64,000 nt of DNA from Marinilabilia salmonicolor (GCF_003003035.1 NZ_PVTS01000009.1:62001-126000), one strand, 5' to 3'. Shown: positions 42,530-53,206, numbered from the stretch's first letter. Program-made: numbers and translations. Notes: generated by a model not told the origin, from the letters alone.

Positions 42530-44362
42530 GTGGAAAATATTATCAGCATACCTTTTCTTATTGGGATAGGCTATCTTTTTGTGGTATTGACTTTCCGATG
42601 CATTAAATGGATTGTGGGTCTTTCTAAGTTTGATAAGATTCGTCTTTTTAAGTCGATTAGAAGCAGGCGCTTGTTTCAATCCATAAAAGAGACGTTTATG
42701 GAAGCATTGTTGCACAGAAAGATATTTCGCAAAAATCCGGTTTTAGGCTATATGCACATGAGTCTGGCCTTTGGCTGGTTTCTTCTTATTGTCGTAGGGC
42801 ATTTGGAAACTATGATTGCAGAACATTCTTTGTTTGTCCCCTTTCATAAGGCTGTGTTTTTTAGGTATTACGAAGGTTTCGATGAATTTTTCCTTTCCGG
42901 ATTGTTTTCTTTTTTAATGGATTTTCTATTGCTTTTTGTGTTGTCGGGCTTAATGTTTGCCATCGTAAAACGCTTCAGAAAGAAATTGTTTGGGCTCAGA
43001 CGAACCACTCATTTAAAATCGGGTGATAAGATTGCATTGACGTCCCTTTGGTTGATATTTCCCTTGCGTCTTTTGGCCGAGAGCACATCAGCCGCTGTTT
43101 ACCACAACGGTGGATTTTTGACCTCAGGGGTGGGGGCGGCAATTGACTTTATCGGAAATCCTGCAATCTTCTATTACCCTTTGTGGATGGCTTATTCACT
43201 GTCGCTTGGGTTCTTTTTTGTTGCTTTGCCCAATAGCCGGTATATGCACATCCCCACCGAGGTAGTTTTTATTTTTCTTCGTGTTGCGGGCATCAGGCTG
43301 AAGAAGCAAAACGATTCCTATACTGATGTACAGGTTTTTTCCTGTTCCCGCTGCGGTATTTGTCTGGATAAATGTCAGCTTTCAGTAGCAGGAATTGATG
43401 ATTCCCAGTCGGTTTATTTGTTAAAAAATATCCGGAATAAAAACCTGAGCGACGAGAAGCTCTTTAACTGTCTGATGTGTGGAAGATGCCAGGTAGATTG
43501 TCCGGTGGGAATTGAAACGATTGAATTGAGAACCGTTCAGCGTATTGAATCTACTCGGGAATATAATTCATCGTACGATTATCTGATTCAGGAAGTCGCT
43601 ACGAAGGCTGATGTGGTTTATTTTGCGGGCTGTATGACTCACCTCACGCCGCGGGTTATTTCTTCCATGAAAAAGATATTCGCTACAGCAGAAGAGGATG
43701 TCTGGTTTATGGATGAAGTAAAAGCCCCCTGTTGTGGGCGACCACTGATGCTTGCCGGACAATACGAAGCTGCCAGGAAGTTAATAGAAAACAACAGCAG
43801 GATGATTCTGGACTCTGGCGCTCATACGTTGGTTGTTTCATGCCCTATTTGTTACAAGGTATTTAAGGAGGATTATAAGTTGCCGGATGTGGAAGTCGTT
43901 TTTCACGCGCAATATATTTACGATTTAATCCATTCTGGAAAACTTTCTGTCGACACCAGTAACCAAAGGATGGTCTATCACGATCCATGTGAATTGGGAC
44001 GTGGTATGGGGATGTATGAGACTCCACGCAAATTGTTGGGGCGTATTGGGGAAGTTGTCCACATGAAAGATGAAAAGGAATATGCTTTTTGTTGTGGGGG
44101 AAGTCTTGGGAATTTGAAAATTAGTGAAGATAAAAGAAAATTGTTGCGCGATCAGGCCCTTGTTACCTATGAAGGGTTTTCTCCGGATATATTGGTTACT
44201 GCTTGTCCCAAATGCAAAAAGACTTTTGCTGCTGGCAGGAAATTAAAGGTCTTCGATTTGGCAGAAATTGTGGCTGGTGCTATTTGTGTAGATTCTTTAT
44301 CGAAGGAAAAAGAAATTTTGGAAAAGCAAGAGGCTGATTGTTATGCTGTTGAAGGCCTTTAA
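42530..44362 (+). CDS. Membrane-bound HdrD/DsrK-like iron-sulfur oxidoreductase
   Basis: A 610-residue fusion protein. The N-terminal half has about five transmembrane helices, like the cytochrome-b-type HdrE/QmoC/NarI membrane arm. A ferredoxin domain follows: CSRCGICLDKCQ and CLMCGRCQVDCP. Two intact CCG domains come last: APCCGRPLMLAG with SCPICYKVF, and HDPCELGRG, AFCCGGSLG with ACPKCKKTF. It can pass electrons between the quinone pool and the soluble Hdr-like subunits. Translation must start at GTG 42530; the first ATG lies 56 codons downstream and would remove a helix. Confidence 0.87.
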   Translation: MENIISIPFLIGIGYLFVVLTFRCIKWIVGLSKFDKIRLFKSIRSRRLFQSIKETFMEALLHRKIFRKNPVLGYMHMSLAFGWFLLIVVGHLETMIAEHSLFVPFHKAVFFRYYEGFDEFFLSGLFSFLMDFLLLFVLSGLMFAIVKRFRKKLFGLRRTTHLKSGDKIALTSLWLIFPLRLLAESTSAAVYHNGGFLTSGVGAAIDFIGNPAIFYYPLWMAYSLSLGFFFVALPNSRYMHIPTEVVFIFLRVAGIRLKKQNDSYTDVQVFSCSRCGICLDKCQLSVAGIDDSQSVYLLKNIRNKNLSDEKLFNCLMCGRCQVDCPVGIETIELRTVQRIESTREYNSSYDYLIQEVATKADVVYFAGCMTHLTPRVISSMKKIFATAEEDVWFMDEVKAPCCGRPLMLAGQYEAARKLIENNSRMILDSGAHTLVVSCPICYKVFKEDYKLPDVEVVFHAQYIYDLIHSGKLSVDTSNQRMVYHDPCELGRGMGMYETPRKLLGRIGEVVHMKDEKEYAFCCGGSLGNLKISEDKRKLLRDQALVTYEGFSPDILVTACPKCKKTFAAGRKLKVFDLAEIVAGAICVDSLSKEKEILEKQEADCYAVEGL

Positions 44363-44451
44363 AGTGATTCGTTTATTGTGAAGTAGTCTGTTCTTTTTTA
44401 AGGCAGTACTATCAGCACAATACCTTAAGTTAATTATATTCAAAGAAAAGT

Positions 44452-44482
44452 ATTGTCGTCAAAAGTTTATTGGGTATTTTTG
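44452..44482 (+). promoter_or_regulatory. Putative promoter for the ClC gene
   Basis: ATTG at 44452-44455, a 19-nt spacer and TATTTTTG at 44475-44482, an exact -7 match. The start codon is 235 bases downstream, so the leader would be long. Nothing else was found in this 354-base gap. Confidence 0.35.
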
Positions 44483-44716
44483 TATAATCATTATTGTAAT
44501 AACCAACCAATCCTGCATTTTTCATATATGAACTTTGGTGGAGTTCGAATATTGTTGTAAAACAAGAGTGATTACTAAATCAGAATAGAGAATCCTTCGC
44601 TATTTGCGATTTTAATTGTTTGCTCTTGTTGGTGTTTCCATTTTCTTGGGTGTCTTTTTGCATAAAGTCATGAATAGAGCAGGATAAATTTGGTGGTTTT
44701 AGTTTTAAGGGAAAAG

Positions 44717-46066
44717 ATGATTAATAATATCCGGCATTCCTTCGATCAATATAGAATTCTTAAATATGTGGTCAAGTGGTTTATTTTGGCCATACCGGTG
44801 GCTGTTGTCTCAGGCTCCCTGGTAGCATTGTTCCTTTTTTTGCTTGAAAAAGCTACCCATCTACGTTGGGAGCATGAATGGCTGATCTATCTGTTGCCAG
44901 TTGCCGGGATACTTATTGTTGCACTTTATCGGTTTAAGGGGAAGAATGCTGAAGCCGGAAACAATCTGGTGATGGATGAGATTCACAAACCGGGAGGGGG
45001 CATTCCTGTTCGAATGGCTCCTTTTGTGCTGATTACAACGGTTGTTACGCACTTATTTGGCGGGTCAGCGGGACGTGAGGGGACTGCCATTCAGATTGGT
45101 GGGAGTATGGCCCACTGGTTGGGTAAAATTTTCAAATTGAATCAGGCTGATTTCCGGATTTTGTTAATCTCAGGGATGGCTGCGGGTTTTGGCGGGGTGT
45201 TTGGTACTCCCGTAGCCGGAACCATTTTTGCACTTGAAGTAATGGCTATCGGACGTATAAAGTATGATGCATTGCTGCCTGCTTTTTTTGCCTCGGTGAT
45301 GTCACATATCGTCTGTACCGCTTATGGCATTACACATACACACTATCAGATTGATTTTCATGAGACTGTTGCATCCGGATCTTCCTTTCTGCATTTTGAT
45401 TTATCTCTCTTATTCTGGGTGATGCTGGCCGGTGTCTTTTTCGGATTGGCAAGTTTTGGTTTCTCTGAATTGTCTCACCAGATAAAACATTTTGCCAACA
45501 AGTATATTCAAAAGAAGTTTTTAATTCCGGTGGTTGGAGCTGCCCTTGTTTTGGGAATCTCATTTTTGTTGGGAACGCGCGACTATCTTGGATTGGGTGT
45601 TTATTCTGCCGACGGGGAGGGTGTTTCCATTGTTAATTCATTTAAAGCCGGAGGTGCCGATACCTTCAGTTGGCTTTGGAAGCTTCTGCTGACAGCCATC
45701 ACCCTGAGTACCGGATTTAAAGGTGGAGAGGTAACTCCTTTGTTTTTTATCGGAGCTACCTTGGGCAATACCATTGCCATGGTAACAGGGAATCCGGTTC
45801 CGTTGTTTGCTGCCATTGGGTTTATTGCTGTTTTCGCCGGCGCTACGAACACTCCACTGGCCTGCACCATAATGGGAGTGGAGTTGTTTGGAGGTGAGCA
45901 CATTCTTTATTTTGCCGTGGCTACCTTTGTGGCCTATTATTTCAGTGGGCACTCCGGAATTTACAGTTCGCAAAGAATAGATGTTTCCAAGGGAGATATT
46001 GATTCTTCCATTGAACGGGGTAGTACCTTAAAGAGTGCCCGAAAGAGTAAAGAGAACCGACAGTAA
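44717..46066 (+). CDS. ClC-family chloride channel/transporter
   Basis: A 449-residue ClC protein with about 10-12 helices in two halves. The anion-pathway motifs are [13 protein letters not shown], carrying the gating Glu, [12 protein letters not shown], and [12 protein letters not shown]. The gating Glu suggests proton-coupled exchange is possible. No CBS domains follow. ATG at 44717 has AAGGGA five bases upstream; a TTG at 44690 is a weaker alternative. It follows the Hdr-like operon on the same strand but after 354 bases, so a functional link is not shown. Confidence 0.92.
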   Translation: MINNIRHSFDQYRILKYVVKWFILAIPVAVVSGSLVALFLFLLEKATHLRWEHEWLIYLLPVAGILIVALYRFKGKNAEAGNNLVMDEIHKPGGGIPVRMAPFVLITTVVTHLFGGSAGREGTAIQIGGSMAHWLGKIFKLNQADFRILLISGMAAGFGGVFGTPVAGTIFALEVMAIGRIKYDALLPAFFASVMSHIVCTAYGITHTHYQIDFHETVASGSSFLHFDLSLLFWVMLAGVFFGLASFGFSELSHQIKHFANKYIQKKFLIPVVGAALVLGISFLLGTRDYLGLGVYSADGEGVSIVNSFKAGGADTFSWLWKLLLTAITLSTGFKGGEVTPLFFIGATLGNTIAMVTGNPVPLFAAIGFIAVFAGATNTPLACTIMGVELFGGEHILYFAVATFVAYYFSGHSGIYSSQRIDVSKGDIDSSIERGSTLKSARKSKENRQ

Positions 46067-46102
46067 TGATATTGCCTGAAAGAATTGGTGATAAATGCGG
46101 GT

Positions 46103-46162
46103 GTTGCGAGCTTCTTTTAGTCAGTGGGAAGCAATCTTAATTTGTAAAGCGGACACCAATGG
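46103..46162 (+). repeat. Repeat family C, copy 4 (most divergent)
   Basis: GTTGCGAGCTTCTTTTAGTC, then GGGAAGCAATCTTAATTTG and AAGCGGACACCAATGG. It lies in the 341-base gap before the first GH3 gene; no other feature was found there. Confidence 0.65.
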
Positions 46163-46407
46163 TTGTCAATAAGGAAACCTTGATTTAATTGATGTTTTAG
46201 TCTCTATTTTTTCTACTTTTTTCTGATCTGAGCGTATTCTTTTTGTAAGTTTTAATGTGCTTTAGGATAGTGTTTTAGTTGATTGTGAAGTGGGTTTGAG
46301 AAGGATCAAATCTCTCTGAATAACTACTTTTTGGGCCTGAACTATTTTTCTTCGTACATTTCCCTTTATCTTGCCAAACACAAAAACACATACAAATAAA
46401 AACTACT

Positions 46408-48621
46408 ATGAAAACTATTAAACTGGTATCTCTTATGCTTCTGTTTGCTATTGCTGCAAGTGGTCAGGAGAAAAAAGCCATCTATCTTGACGAAAACCAA
46501 CCCATTGAGGAACGCGTGGAAGATGCGCTTTCACGTATGACACTGGATGAAAAAATTGCCATTATTCATGCGCAATCGAAATTTAGTTCACCCGGAGTCG
46601 CCCGACTGGGAATTCCTGAGCTGTGGATGACTGACGGTCCGCACGGCATTCGTCCCGAGGTGCTTTGGGATGAATGGGAACAGGCCGGCTGGACCAACGA
46701 CTCCTGTATTGCATTTCCGGCACTTACGTGTCTTGCTTCAACCTGGAATGAGGATTTATCGTTGCTGTATGGACAATCAATTGGCGAAGAAGCCCGTTAC
46801 CGTGAAAAAGATGTATTGTTGGGACCCGGAATAAACATTTACCGTTCACCGCTCAATGGTCGAAACTTTGAATATATGGGTGAAGATCCTTATCTGGCCT
46901 CAAAAATGGTCGTTCCTTACATCAAGGGAGTTCAGCAAAATGGAGTTGCCGCCTGTGTAAAACATTATGCTTTGAACAATCAGGAAACTGATCGTCATAC
47001 CATTAATGTCAATGTGGATGATCGTGCTTTGTACGAAATATACCTTCCCGCTTTTAAAGCTGCTGTTCAGGAAGGAGACGCCTGGGCCATTATGGGCTCT
47101 TACAACCGTTATCAAAATCAGCAGGGATGTCACAATGAGCGCCTGCTTGTTGAAATTCTCCGCAATGAATGGGGCTTCGATGGTGCCGTGGTTTCTGACT
47201 GGGGTGGTGTGCACAATACCATGGAGGCCATTAAGAACGGGCTGGATCTTGAGTTTGGTACATGGACAGATGGATTGACCATGGGAGCTACCAACTCTTA
47301 CGACAATTATCATCTTGCAAATCCTTACCGCGATTTGATTAAAATGGGAGAGGTTGGAACCGAAGAACTGGATCAAAAAGTTCGCAATGTATTACGTCTG
47401 AATTTCCGTACAGCCATGAACCGCAATAAACCCTGGGGGTCAATGGGAAGTCCTGCACATGCTGCTGCTGCAAAGAAAATTGCTGAAGAGGGAATTGTTT
47501 TACTGAAAAATGATAAAAACACCCTGCCTATCGACTTAAATAAAACCGATAAAATTGCTGTTATTGGAGAGAATGCTATTAAAATGATGACCGTGGGTGG
47601 AGGAAGTTCTTCGCTGAAGGCTTTATATGAAATTTCTCCATTGGATGGTATCAGAAATCGTGTAGGCGATGCTGCAGAGGTCGTTTATGCACGCGGATAT
47701 GTGGGAGATGCCAGCGGGAGCTACAACGGGGTGGTTACCGGGCAGGATTTAGAGGATGATCGTTCGTCTGAGGAATTGACTCAAGAAGCCCTTGAGGTTG
47801 CTAAAGACGCTGACGTGGTGATCTTTGTCGGAGGTCTGAATAAGAGCCAGAATCAGGATAGTGAAGGCGCCGACCGCCTGAGCCTGGATTTGCCATACAA
47901 TCAGGATGAATTGATTCAAAAACTGGCTGTTACGAATAAAAATCTGGTGGTTGTAAACATTTCAGGAAATGCAGTGGCCATGCCCTGGGTAAATGAAGTT
48001 CCGGCTATAGTACAGGGATGGTTCCTGGGCTCAGAGACCGGAAATGCTTTGGCTTCAGTATTGGTTGGTGATGCTAATCCTTCAGGTAAACTGCCTTTTA
48101 CTTTCCCTGTGGAACTGACGGACAATTCGGCTCATTCTATTGGTGAATTTCCCGGAGAAGGCGGGCAGGTGCATTACAAAGAGAGCATTTTCGTGGGATA
48201 CAGATGGCAAGAGAAGGAAAACATTGAACCACTTTTTAGCTTCGGGCATGGATTGAGTTATACTACTTTTAAATATGGAAAAGTTTCTGCTGATAAAAAC
48301 GAGATGACTCCTGATGGAAAAATAACTTTCACTGTAGATGTAACAAATTCCGGTAAACGCCAAGGAGCTGAAATTGTGCAGTTGTATATCCGTGATGTGA
48401 AATCTTCTTTGCCTCGTCCCGTGAAGGAGTTGAAAGCCTTTGAGAAGGTAACTTTGCAACCCGGAGAAACAAAAACTGTTACTTTCACCATCGATAAATC
48501 TGCTCTGAGCTTTTTCGATGCTGAAAAGCACGAGTGGATTGCGGAATCAGGTGATTTTGAAGCTATTGTTGGGGCTTCGGCGTCTGATGTTAAAGGGAAA
48601 ACAGCGTTTGTATTGAAGTAA
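46408..48621 (+). CDS. Glycoside hydrolase family 3 beta-glycosidase 1
   Basis: A 737-residue exported enzyme with a signal peptide ending AIAASGQ. The GH3 N-terminal barrel includes WMTDGPHGIR, the substrate-side KHYALNNQE, and the nucleophile Asp264 in AVVSDWGG. The alpha/beta sandwich (FVGGLNKSQNQDSEGADR region) provides the acid/base area. A fibronectin-like C-terminus follows. Beta-glucosidase or beta-xylosidase activity is typical; the sequence does not decide which. It is followed after 66 bases by a second GH3 gene, so the two probably act on one glycan. Confidence 0.93.
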   Translation: MKTIKLVSLMLLFAIAASGQEKKAIYLDENQPIEERVEDALSRMTLDEKIAIIHAQSKFSSPGVARLGIPELWMTDGPHGIRPEVLWDEWEQAGWTNDSCIAFPALTCLASTWNEDLSLLYGQSIGEEARYREKDVLLGPGINIYRSPLNGRNFEYMGEDPYLASKMVVPYIKGVQQNGVAACVKHYALNNQETDRHTINVNVDDRALYEIYLPAFKAAVQEGDAWAIMGSYNRYQNQQGCHNERLLVEILRNEWGFDGAVVSDWGGVHNTMEAIKNGLDLEFGTWTDGLTMGATNSYDNYHLANPYRDLIKMGEVGTEELDQKVRNVLRLNFRTAMNRNKPWGSMGSPAHAAAAKKIAEEGIVLLKNDKNTLPIDLNKTDKIAVIGENAIKMMTVGGGSSSLKALYEISPLDGIRNRVGDAAEVVYARGYVGDASGSYNGVVTGQDLEDDRSSEELTQEALEVAKDADVVIFVGGLNKSQNQDSEGADRLSLDLPYNQDELIQKLAVTNKNLVVVNISGNAVAMPWVNEVPAIVQGWFLGSETGNALASVLVGDANPSGKLPFTFPVELTDNSAHSIGEFPGEGGQVHYKESIFVGYRWQEKENIEPLFSFGHGLSYTTFKYGKVSADKNEMTPDGKITFTVDVTNSGKRQGAEIVQLYIRDVKSSLPRPVKELKAFEKVTLQPGETKTVTFTIDKSALSFFDAEKHEWIAESGDFEAIVGASASDVKGKTAFVLK

Positions 48622-48687
48622 AATATCATCGATAATTTAATCATTGGTGTTATATTTACACACTCAAACTAAAAAACTAATAAAACC

Positions 48688-51027
48688 ATGAAACGAATTT
48701 TAATTCTATTGCTTGCTGTAGTGTTTTTACAGGCTTGCACAACCTCCGCTCAGAAGGGTGCAGAACCTGCTATTGCGCAAGATGCAGAGATTGAGAAAAA
48801 AGTGGAGGCATTGCTTAGTGAAATGACTCTCGAAGAGAAAATCGGGCAAATGACCCAATTGACCATTGACGTGTTGGGCGTTCCCGGTTCTGCTTATCAG
48901 GGTGACTTCCAGATTAGCGAAGCTATGTTGGATACCGTTATCGGAATATATAAGGTCGGATCTATTCTCAATACTCCCGGAACAACTGCTCAGACTCGTG
49001 AAAAGTGGCATGAGATCATCAGTAAAATTCAGGATAAATCCATGGAGGTGATGGGAATTCCTACCCTTTATGGTCTCGATCAGATTCACGGATCTACCTA
49101 TATTTTAGATGGAACCATGTTCCCTCAGACACTGAATATGGGAGCTACCTTTAACCGGTCATTGGTTCGCAGAGGCGGAGAAATCACAGCTTACGAAACC
49201 AAAGCAGGTAGTGTACCCTGGACTTTTGCGCCAACGGTTGACCTTGGTCGCGATGCCCGCTGGCCACGTATGTGGGAGAATTTTGGTGAAGATGCTTATG
49301 TCAATGCAGAAATGGGACGTGAAGCCGTGCTTGGCCATCAGGGTGAAAACCCCAATGAGATTGGTAAGGAACAGATTGCTGTTTGTATGAAACATTATAT
49401 GGGATATGGTGCTCCTTTTTCAGGAAAGGACCGTACGCCCTCTATTATCAGTGAACGTCAGTTGCGTGAGAAGCATTTTGCTCCTTTTTTGGAGGCCATC
49501 CGCGCCGGAGCTTTATCTGTAATGGGTAATTCCGGTTCTGTAAACGGTATGCCGGTGCATGCCAGTCATGAACTCCTCACAGAGTGGTTGAAGGAGGATC
49601 TGAACTGGGATGGAATGATTGTGACTGATTGGGCTGATATCAACAACCTCTACACCAGGGAGAAAATTGCCAAAGATAAAAAAGAAGCCATCAAACTGGC
49701 GATCAATGCCGGCATTGATATGGCTATGGAACCTTACAGCTGGGATTACTGCGTGTTGTTGAAAGAGTTGGTGGAAGAAGGAGAAGTGAAAATGAGCCGC
49801 ATTGATGATGCTGTTCGTCGTGTATTGCGCATGAAGTATCGTTTGGGGCTTTTTGAAACTCCTGTTTACGAGGTGGAGGATTTCCCCTTGTTTGGTGGAG
49901 AAGAGTTTGGAAAAGCTGCTTTGCAGGCTGCCGAAGAGTCAATTGTGTTGCTTAAAAACGAGAAAGATGTTTTGCCTTTGGCGGACGAAAAGAAAATTCT
50001 GGTTACCGGTCCTAATGCCAATTCTATGCGTACCTTGAATGGCGGATGGTCATATACATGGCAGGGTACAGGTGCTGATAAATTTGCTGCCAAACACAAT
50101 ACCATCCAGGAGGCTTTTAAAGCTAAATTTGGAAGCAATAATGTGGTTTATGAACCCGGTGTAACTTACAATAATGATGGTCAGTACTGGGAAGAGAATG
50201 AGCCTGAAATTGAAAAGGCTGTTGCTGCTGCCCGCGGGGTAGATGTGATTTTTGCCTGTATTGGTGAGAACTCTTATTGCGAGACTCCCGGGAATCTGAC
50301 TGATCTTACTTTGTCTGAAAATCAGCGCAATCTTGTTAAAGCCCTTAGCAAAACAGGTAAGCCAATTGTGTTGGTAATCAACAGTGGTCGCCCCCGTGTT
50401 ATTAGTGACATTGAGCCATTGGCTGATGCTGTGATAGATGTGATGCTGCCCGGTAATTTTGGTGGTGATGCCCTCGCCAACCTGGTTAGTGGTGATGTGA
50501 ATTTCAGTGGTAAGCTTCCATTTTCATATCCCAAAGCCGTTAATTCTTTGGGTAGCTATGATTACAAGCCTAGCGAGCAAACCGGAACCATGGAAGGTGC
50601 CTACAACTACAACTCTCAGATGTCATTTCAATGGGCATTTGGTTATGGTTTGAGCTACACCGATTTCGATTACAGCAATCTATCAGTTGATAAATCTTCC
50701 TTTACTGCCGGAGATGAGCTGACATTTACTGTGGATGTGACCAATACCGGTGATGTTGCAGGTAAAGAAAGTGTACTGCTGTTTAGCAGCGATCTGGTGG
50801 CTTCATTGACGCCTGATGTACGCCGTCTGCGCAATTTTGAAAAAGTAGAAATTCAACCCGGAGAAACAAAAACGGTTACTATGACTCTTAAAGGTTCGGA
50901 CCTTGCTTTTGTGGGGTCTGACGGAAAGTGGGTTCTGGAAGAAGGAGATTTCAAAGTTCAGGTTGGCGATGAAGTCCTGGACATTGTTTGTGCCGAGACT
51001 AAAAAATGGGAAACTCCCAATATTTAA
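48688..51027 (+). CDS. Glycoside hydrolase family 3 beta-glucosidase 2
   Basis: A 779-residue lipoprotein (VFLQAC). The N-terminal barrel shows [20 protein letters not shown] and the nucleophile Asp314 in MIVTDWADI. The middle domain has [14 protein letters not shown], and the C-terminal fibronectin-III-like domain is complete. It differs clearly from the preceding GH3 (KHY-MGYG versus KHY-ALNN), resembling BglX/ExoP-type beta-glucosidases. It is likely cotranscribed with the upstream GH3. A bidirectional terminator follows at 51050. Confidence 0.93.
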   Translation: MKRILILLLAVVFLQACTTSAQKGAEPAIAQDAEIEKKVEALLSEMTLEEKIGQMTQLTIDVLGVPGSAYQGDFQISEAMLDTVIGIYKVGSILNTPGTTAQTREKWHEIISKIQDKSMEVMGIPTLYGLDQIHGSTYILDGTMFPQTLNMGATFNRSLVRRGGEITAYETKAGSVPWTFAPTVDLGRDARWPRMWENFGEDAYVNAEMGREAVLGHQGENPNEIGKEQIAVCMKHYMGYGAPFSGKDRTPSIISERQLREKHFAPFLEAIRAGALSVMGNSGSVNGMPVHASHELLTEWLKEDLNWDGMIVTDWADINNLYTREKIAKDKKEAIKLAINAGIDMAMEPYSWDYCVLLKELVEEGEVKMSRIDDAVRRVLRMKYRLGLFETPVYEVEDFPLFGGEEFGKAALQAAEESIVLLKNEKDVLPLADEKKILVTGPNANSMRTLNGGWSYTWQGTGADKFAAKHNTIQEAFKAKFGSNNVVYEPGVTYNNDGQYWEENEPEIEKAVAAARGVDVIFACIGENSYCETPGNLTDLTLSENQRNLVKALSKTGKPIVLVINSGRPRVISDIEPLADAVIDVMLPGNFGGDALANLVSGDVNFSGKLPFSYPKAVNSLGSYDYKPSEQTGTMEGAYNYNSQMSFQWAFGYGLSYTDFDYSNLSVDKSSFTAGDELTFTVDVTNTGDVAGKESVLLFSSDLVASLTPDVRRLRNFEKVEIQPGETKTVTMTLKGSDLAFVGSDGKWVLEEGDFKVQVGDEVLDIVCAETKKWETPNI

Positions 51028-51049
51028 TAAGATTGCACAATATGAGATA

Positions 51050-51087
51050 AAAACGGGATTGTCCATTCGGGCACTCCCGTTTTTTTT
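51050..51087. terminator. Bidirectional terminator between GH3-2 and pirin
   Basis: The stem AAAACGGGA / TCCCGTTTT with a 16-nt loop ends in TTTTTTTT on the plus strand, and has AAAAA on the other side. It separates convergent genes. Confidence 0.75.
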
Positions 51088-51129
51088 GAGAGAGAAATGA
51101 TCTGGAATCTGATTTGTTTTTATTTCTTT

Positions 51130-51999
51130 CTAACCGGGATAGGGAATAAACTCTGTTTCTCCCGGTACCCTTGGGAAAACTTGTTTTATCCACTCTTCTT
51201 TGGCTTGCTTTAATCGGTCTTTACTCGAGGAGACAAAATTCCAGTCGATGTAATGTTCTTCCGGGAGGGGAGTGCCGCCAAAAATGTAAACAGTTGAATT
51301 TTCTCCCATTTCAAATTCACAAACACTGCTGTCTTTTGCAATTAATAATTGTTTGGACTCGTATGCTTGCCCTTCGCTTTTGATACCTCCTTTCAGAATA
51401 TAGATACCGCTTTCGCCATACAAATCTTTGCCAGGTGAGACTTTTTGAGGATATTTGCTTTTGATTTCTACCATGTAGAGATTGCTAAAAGCCGGCACGG
51501 GTGATTTTTGTCCAAATGCTTCTCCTGCAATCAGTCTGAATTGTAACCCATCTTGTTCCCATTCCGGTATTTTATCTGCTTCGATGTGTGTAAAAGATGG
51601 TTCGATTTCCTCCTCCTCTTTTGGCAAAGCTACCCATATTTGCAGTCCGTGGAGACTCTTGTGTTCGTTACGCAGATTGTCAGGGGTTCGTTCGGAATGT
51701 ACGACACCTTTCCCTGCGGTCATCCAATTGACTGCCCCCGGTTTTATTTCAACTTCATTTCCTAAGCTGTCGCGGTGCATGATGGCACCTTCGAAGAGGT
51801 AGGTAAGGGTGGAAAGTCCGATGTGTGGATGGGGTAATACATCCAGATTTTGGTTCTCATTCATTTTGGCTGGTCCCATGTGGTCTATAAATACGAATGG
51901 ACCTACAGCTCGTTTCCGGCGAAAGGGAAGGAGTCTTCCTACTAAAAAGTTGCCTATGTCTGCTGCTCTTTCTTCTATAATCAGGTTATTTACTGACAT
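51130..51999 (-). CDS. Pirin-family cupin
   Basis: A 289-residue pirin. The N-terminal cupin holds the metal ligands in LPHPHIGLSTLTYLF (two His), HRDSLG, and SERTP-type residues in GVVHSERTP. The second cupin is present but lacks the full metal set, as usual. Bacterial pirins can act as quercetinases or bind regulators; the role here is open. It is divergent from the nitroreductase gene and convergent with the GH3 operon. Confidence 0.93.
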   Translation of the reverse strand: MSVNNLIIEERAADIGNFLVGRLLPFRRKRAVGPFVFIDHMGPAKMNENQNLDVLPHPHIGLSTLTYLFEGAIMHRDSLGNEVEIKPGAVNWMTAGKGVVHSERTPDNLRNEHKSLHGLQIWVALPKEEEEIEPSFTHIEADKIPEWEQDGLQFRLIAGEAFGQKSPVPAFSNLYMVEIKSKYPQKVSPGKDLYGESGIYILKGGIKSEGQAYESKQLLIAKDSSVCEFEMGENSTVYIFGGTPLPEEHYIDWNFVSSSKDRLKQAKEEWIKQVFPRVPGETEFIPYPG

Positions 52000-52079
52000 A
52001 ATGTTTTTGTTCTAAAAGATTTTATGAGTTCTGAAGATAGTAATTTGTTTGTTAAAAAAACAAAAATTCATAAATAGAT

Positions 52080-52111
52080 GTTGCAACAAATAAAGTTAAA
52101 ACATATATTTG
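52080..52111 (+). promoter_or_regulatory. Putative nitroreductase promoter
   Basis: GTTG at 52080-52083, a 20-nt spacer and TATATTTG at 52104-52111, an exact -7 match. The palindrome TGTTGCAACA at 52078-52087 overlaps the -33 region and could be an operator. The start codon is 37 bases downstream. Confidence 0.5.
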
Positions 52112-52148
52112 CAGTGTAATTGAATTTTAAAAAAGTAAATACGTTGAT

Positions 52149-52766
52149 ATGGAAACAAGAAAACTTTTTAGCGAACGACGTTCAGTCAATAATTTTGACA
52201 AGTCAAAATCACTCTCGCAAGAGCAGGTTAAAGAGATTGTTGACCTGGCAGTGATGGCTCCTTCGGCTTTTAATCTTCAACCATGGAGGCTTGTGATGGT
52301 TCAGAGCGATGAGAATAAAACCAAGCTTTATGAATTGGCCAATAATCAGGAAAAGATTCTTCAGGCCCCTGTTACCTTTATTGTTGTTGGAAATAAAGAA
52401 GGATACAATAATGAAAATCCGGTATGGGAGGAAATGCTTCAATCGGTTGGTGGCAGAGAAGAAATCGTTGAAGGAGCCAAGCAGGCTGCACAGTTTCTCT
52501 ATGGAACCAGTGAGGAGCGTAAGTTAAAGTTCGCAGAAAGCAACGCAGGGTTATTGGCCATGTCGTTGATGATCGCAGCCAAAGAATACGGTGTGGACTC
52601 GCATCCAATGAGCGGACTTGATTTTGACGGCGTTCATAAAGCTTTTGGACTGAAAGATAGTGAGGAGGTGGTCATGGCTATTGCATTGGGTTATGCTGAT
52701 GATTCCCAAAAGCTTTATCCCCGTCGCCCCAGAAGGTCGTTCGATGATATCGTGACCGTATTTTGA
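52149..52766 (+). CDS. Nitroreductase-family flavoprotein
   Basis: A 205-residue FMN-dependent nitroreductase-like protein. ERRSVNNFD and APSAFNLQPWRLVMV are the N-terminal FMN-binding segments, and MAIALGYAD the C-terminal one. These enzymes reduce nitro compounds, quinones or enones with NAD(P)H. It is divergent from pirin. A role with the arsEFG-like genes in nitroaromatic arsenical reduction is conceivable, but it lies 28 kb away and nothing links them. Confidence 0.9.
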   Translation: METRKLFSERRSVNNFDKSKSLSQEQVKEIVDLAVMAPSAFNLQPWRLVMVQSDENKTKLYELANNQEKILQAPVTFIVVGNKEGYNNENPVWEEMLQSVGGREEIVEGAKQAAQFLYGTSEERKLKFAESNAGLLAMSLMIAAKEYGVDSHPMSGLDFDGVHKAFGLKDSEEVVMAIALGYADDSQKLYPRRPRRSFDDIVTVF

Positions 52767-52825
52767 GATTTGAAAATAATTATGTCTTAAATATATATTT
52801 TTAACCTACTGACTGACCTGATTTG

Positions 52826-53172
52826 GGCTGACTTTGGCAGGTAAGCCTAAAAACCAGGTTGTTTTATCGTAAAATCGTCTCTGTTTGAATCTCGTGCGTG
52901 CAGCAAGCGAGATGAGTTTTGGCGATTACGAAAAAAGAACCGTAGTTTTTAGAGCGAAAGCTGGCTCAGTCTTGAATTATTGCGTTTAGTGAGAACAATA
53001 TCAAGCTTGCTTGAATATTGTCGAGCGTAGCAATAATCATGTTCATAATTTCTTTGTCCCGAAATAGGTTTTTGTTGGTTTTGGAAAACAAAACCTTACA
53101 AAACCATAATCGGGATCAGGGTTTAAGGGATGAAATCCCTATTGGGATAATATTTGGGGCACTATTGATTTG
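52826..53172 (+). repeat. Repeat family D, copy 2
   Basis: It matches 8378-8696 over its length, with an extra insert of about 60 bases that begins CTCTGTTTGAATCTCGTGCG after ATCGT. The folded core ATTATTGC ... GCAATAAT and the GGGATGAAATCCC hairpin are conserved. It fills most of the 440-base gap upstream of YceI. Confidence 0.8.
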
Positions 53173-53206
53173 ATAAACAAGTTTTTTAATTGAAAATTTT
53201 ATCGTG

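Noticed and set aside
52149-52766. Nitroreductase as a partner of the arsEFG-like genes
   Set aside because: It lies 28 kb away with its own promoter and next to pirin; no sequence evidence links them.
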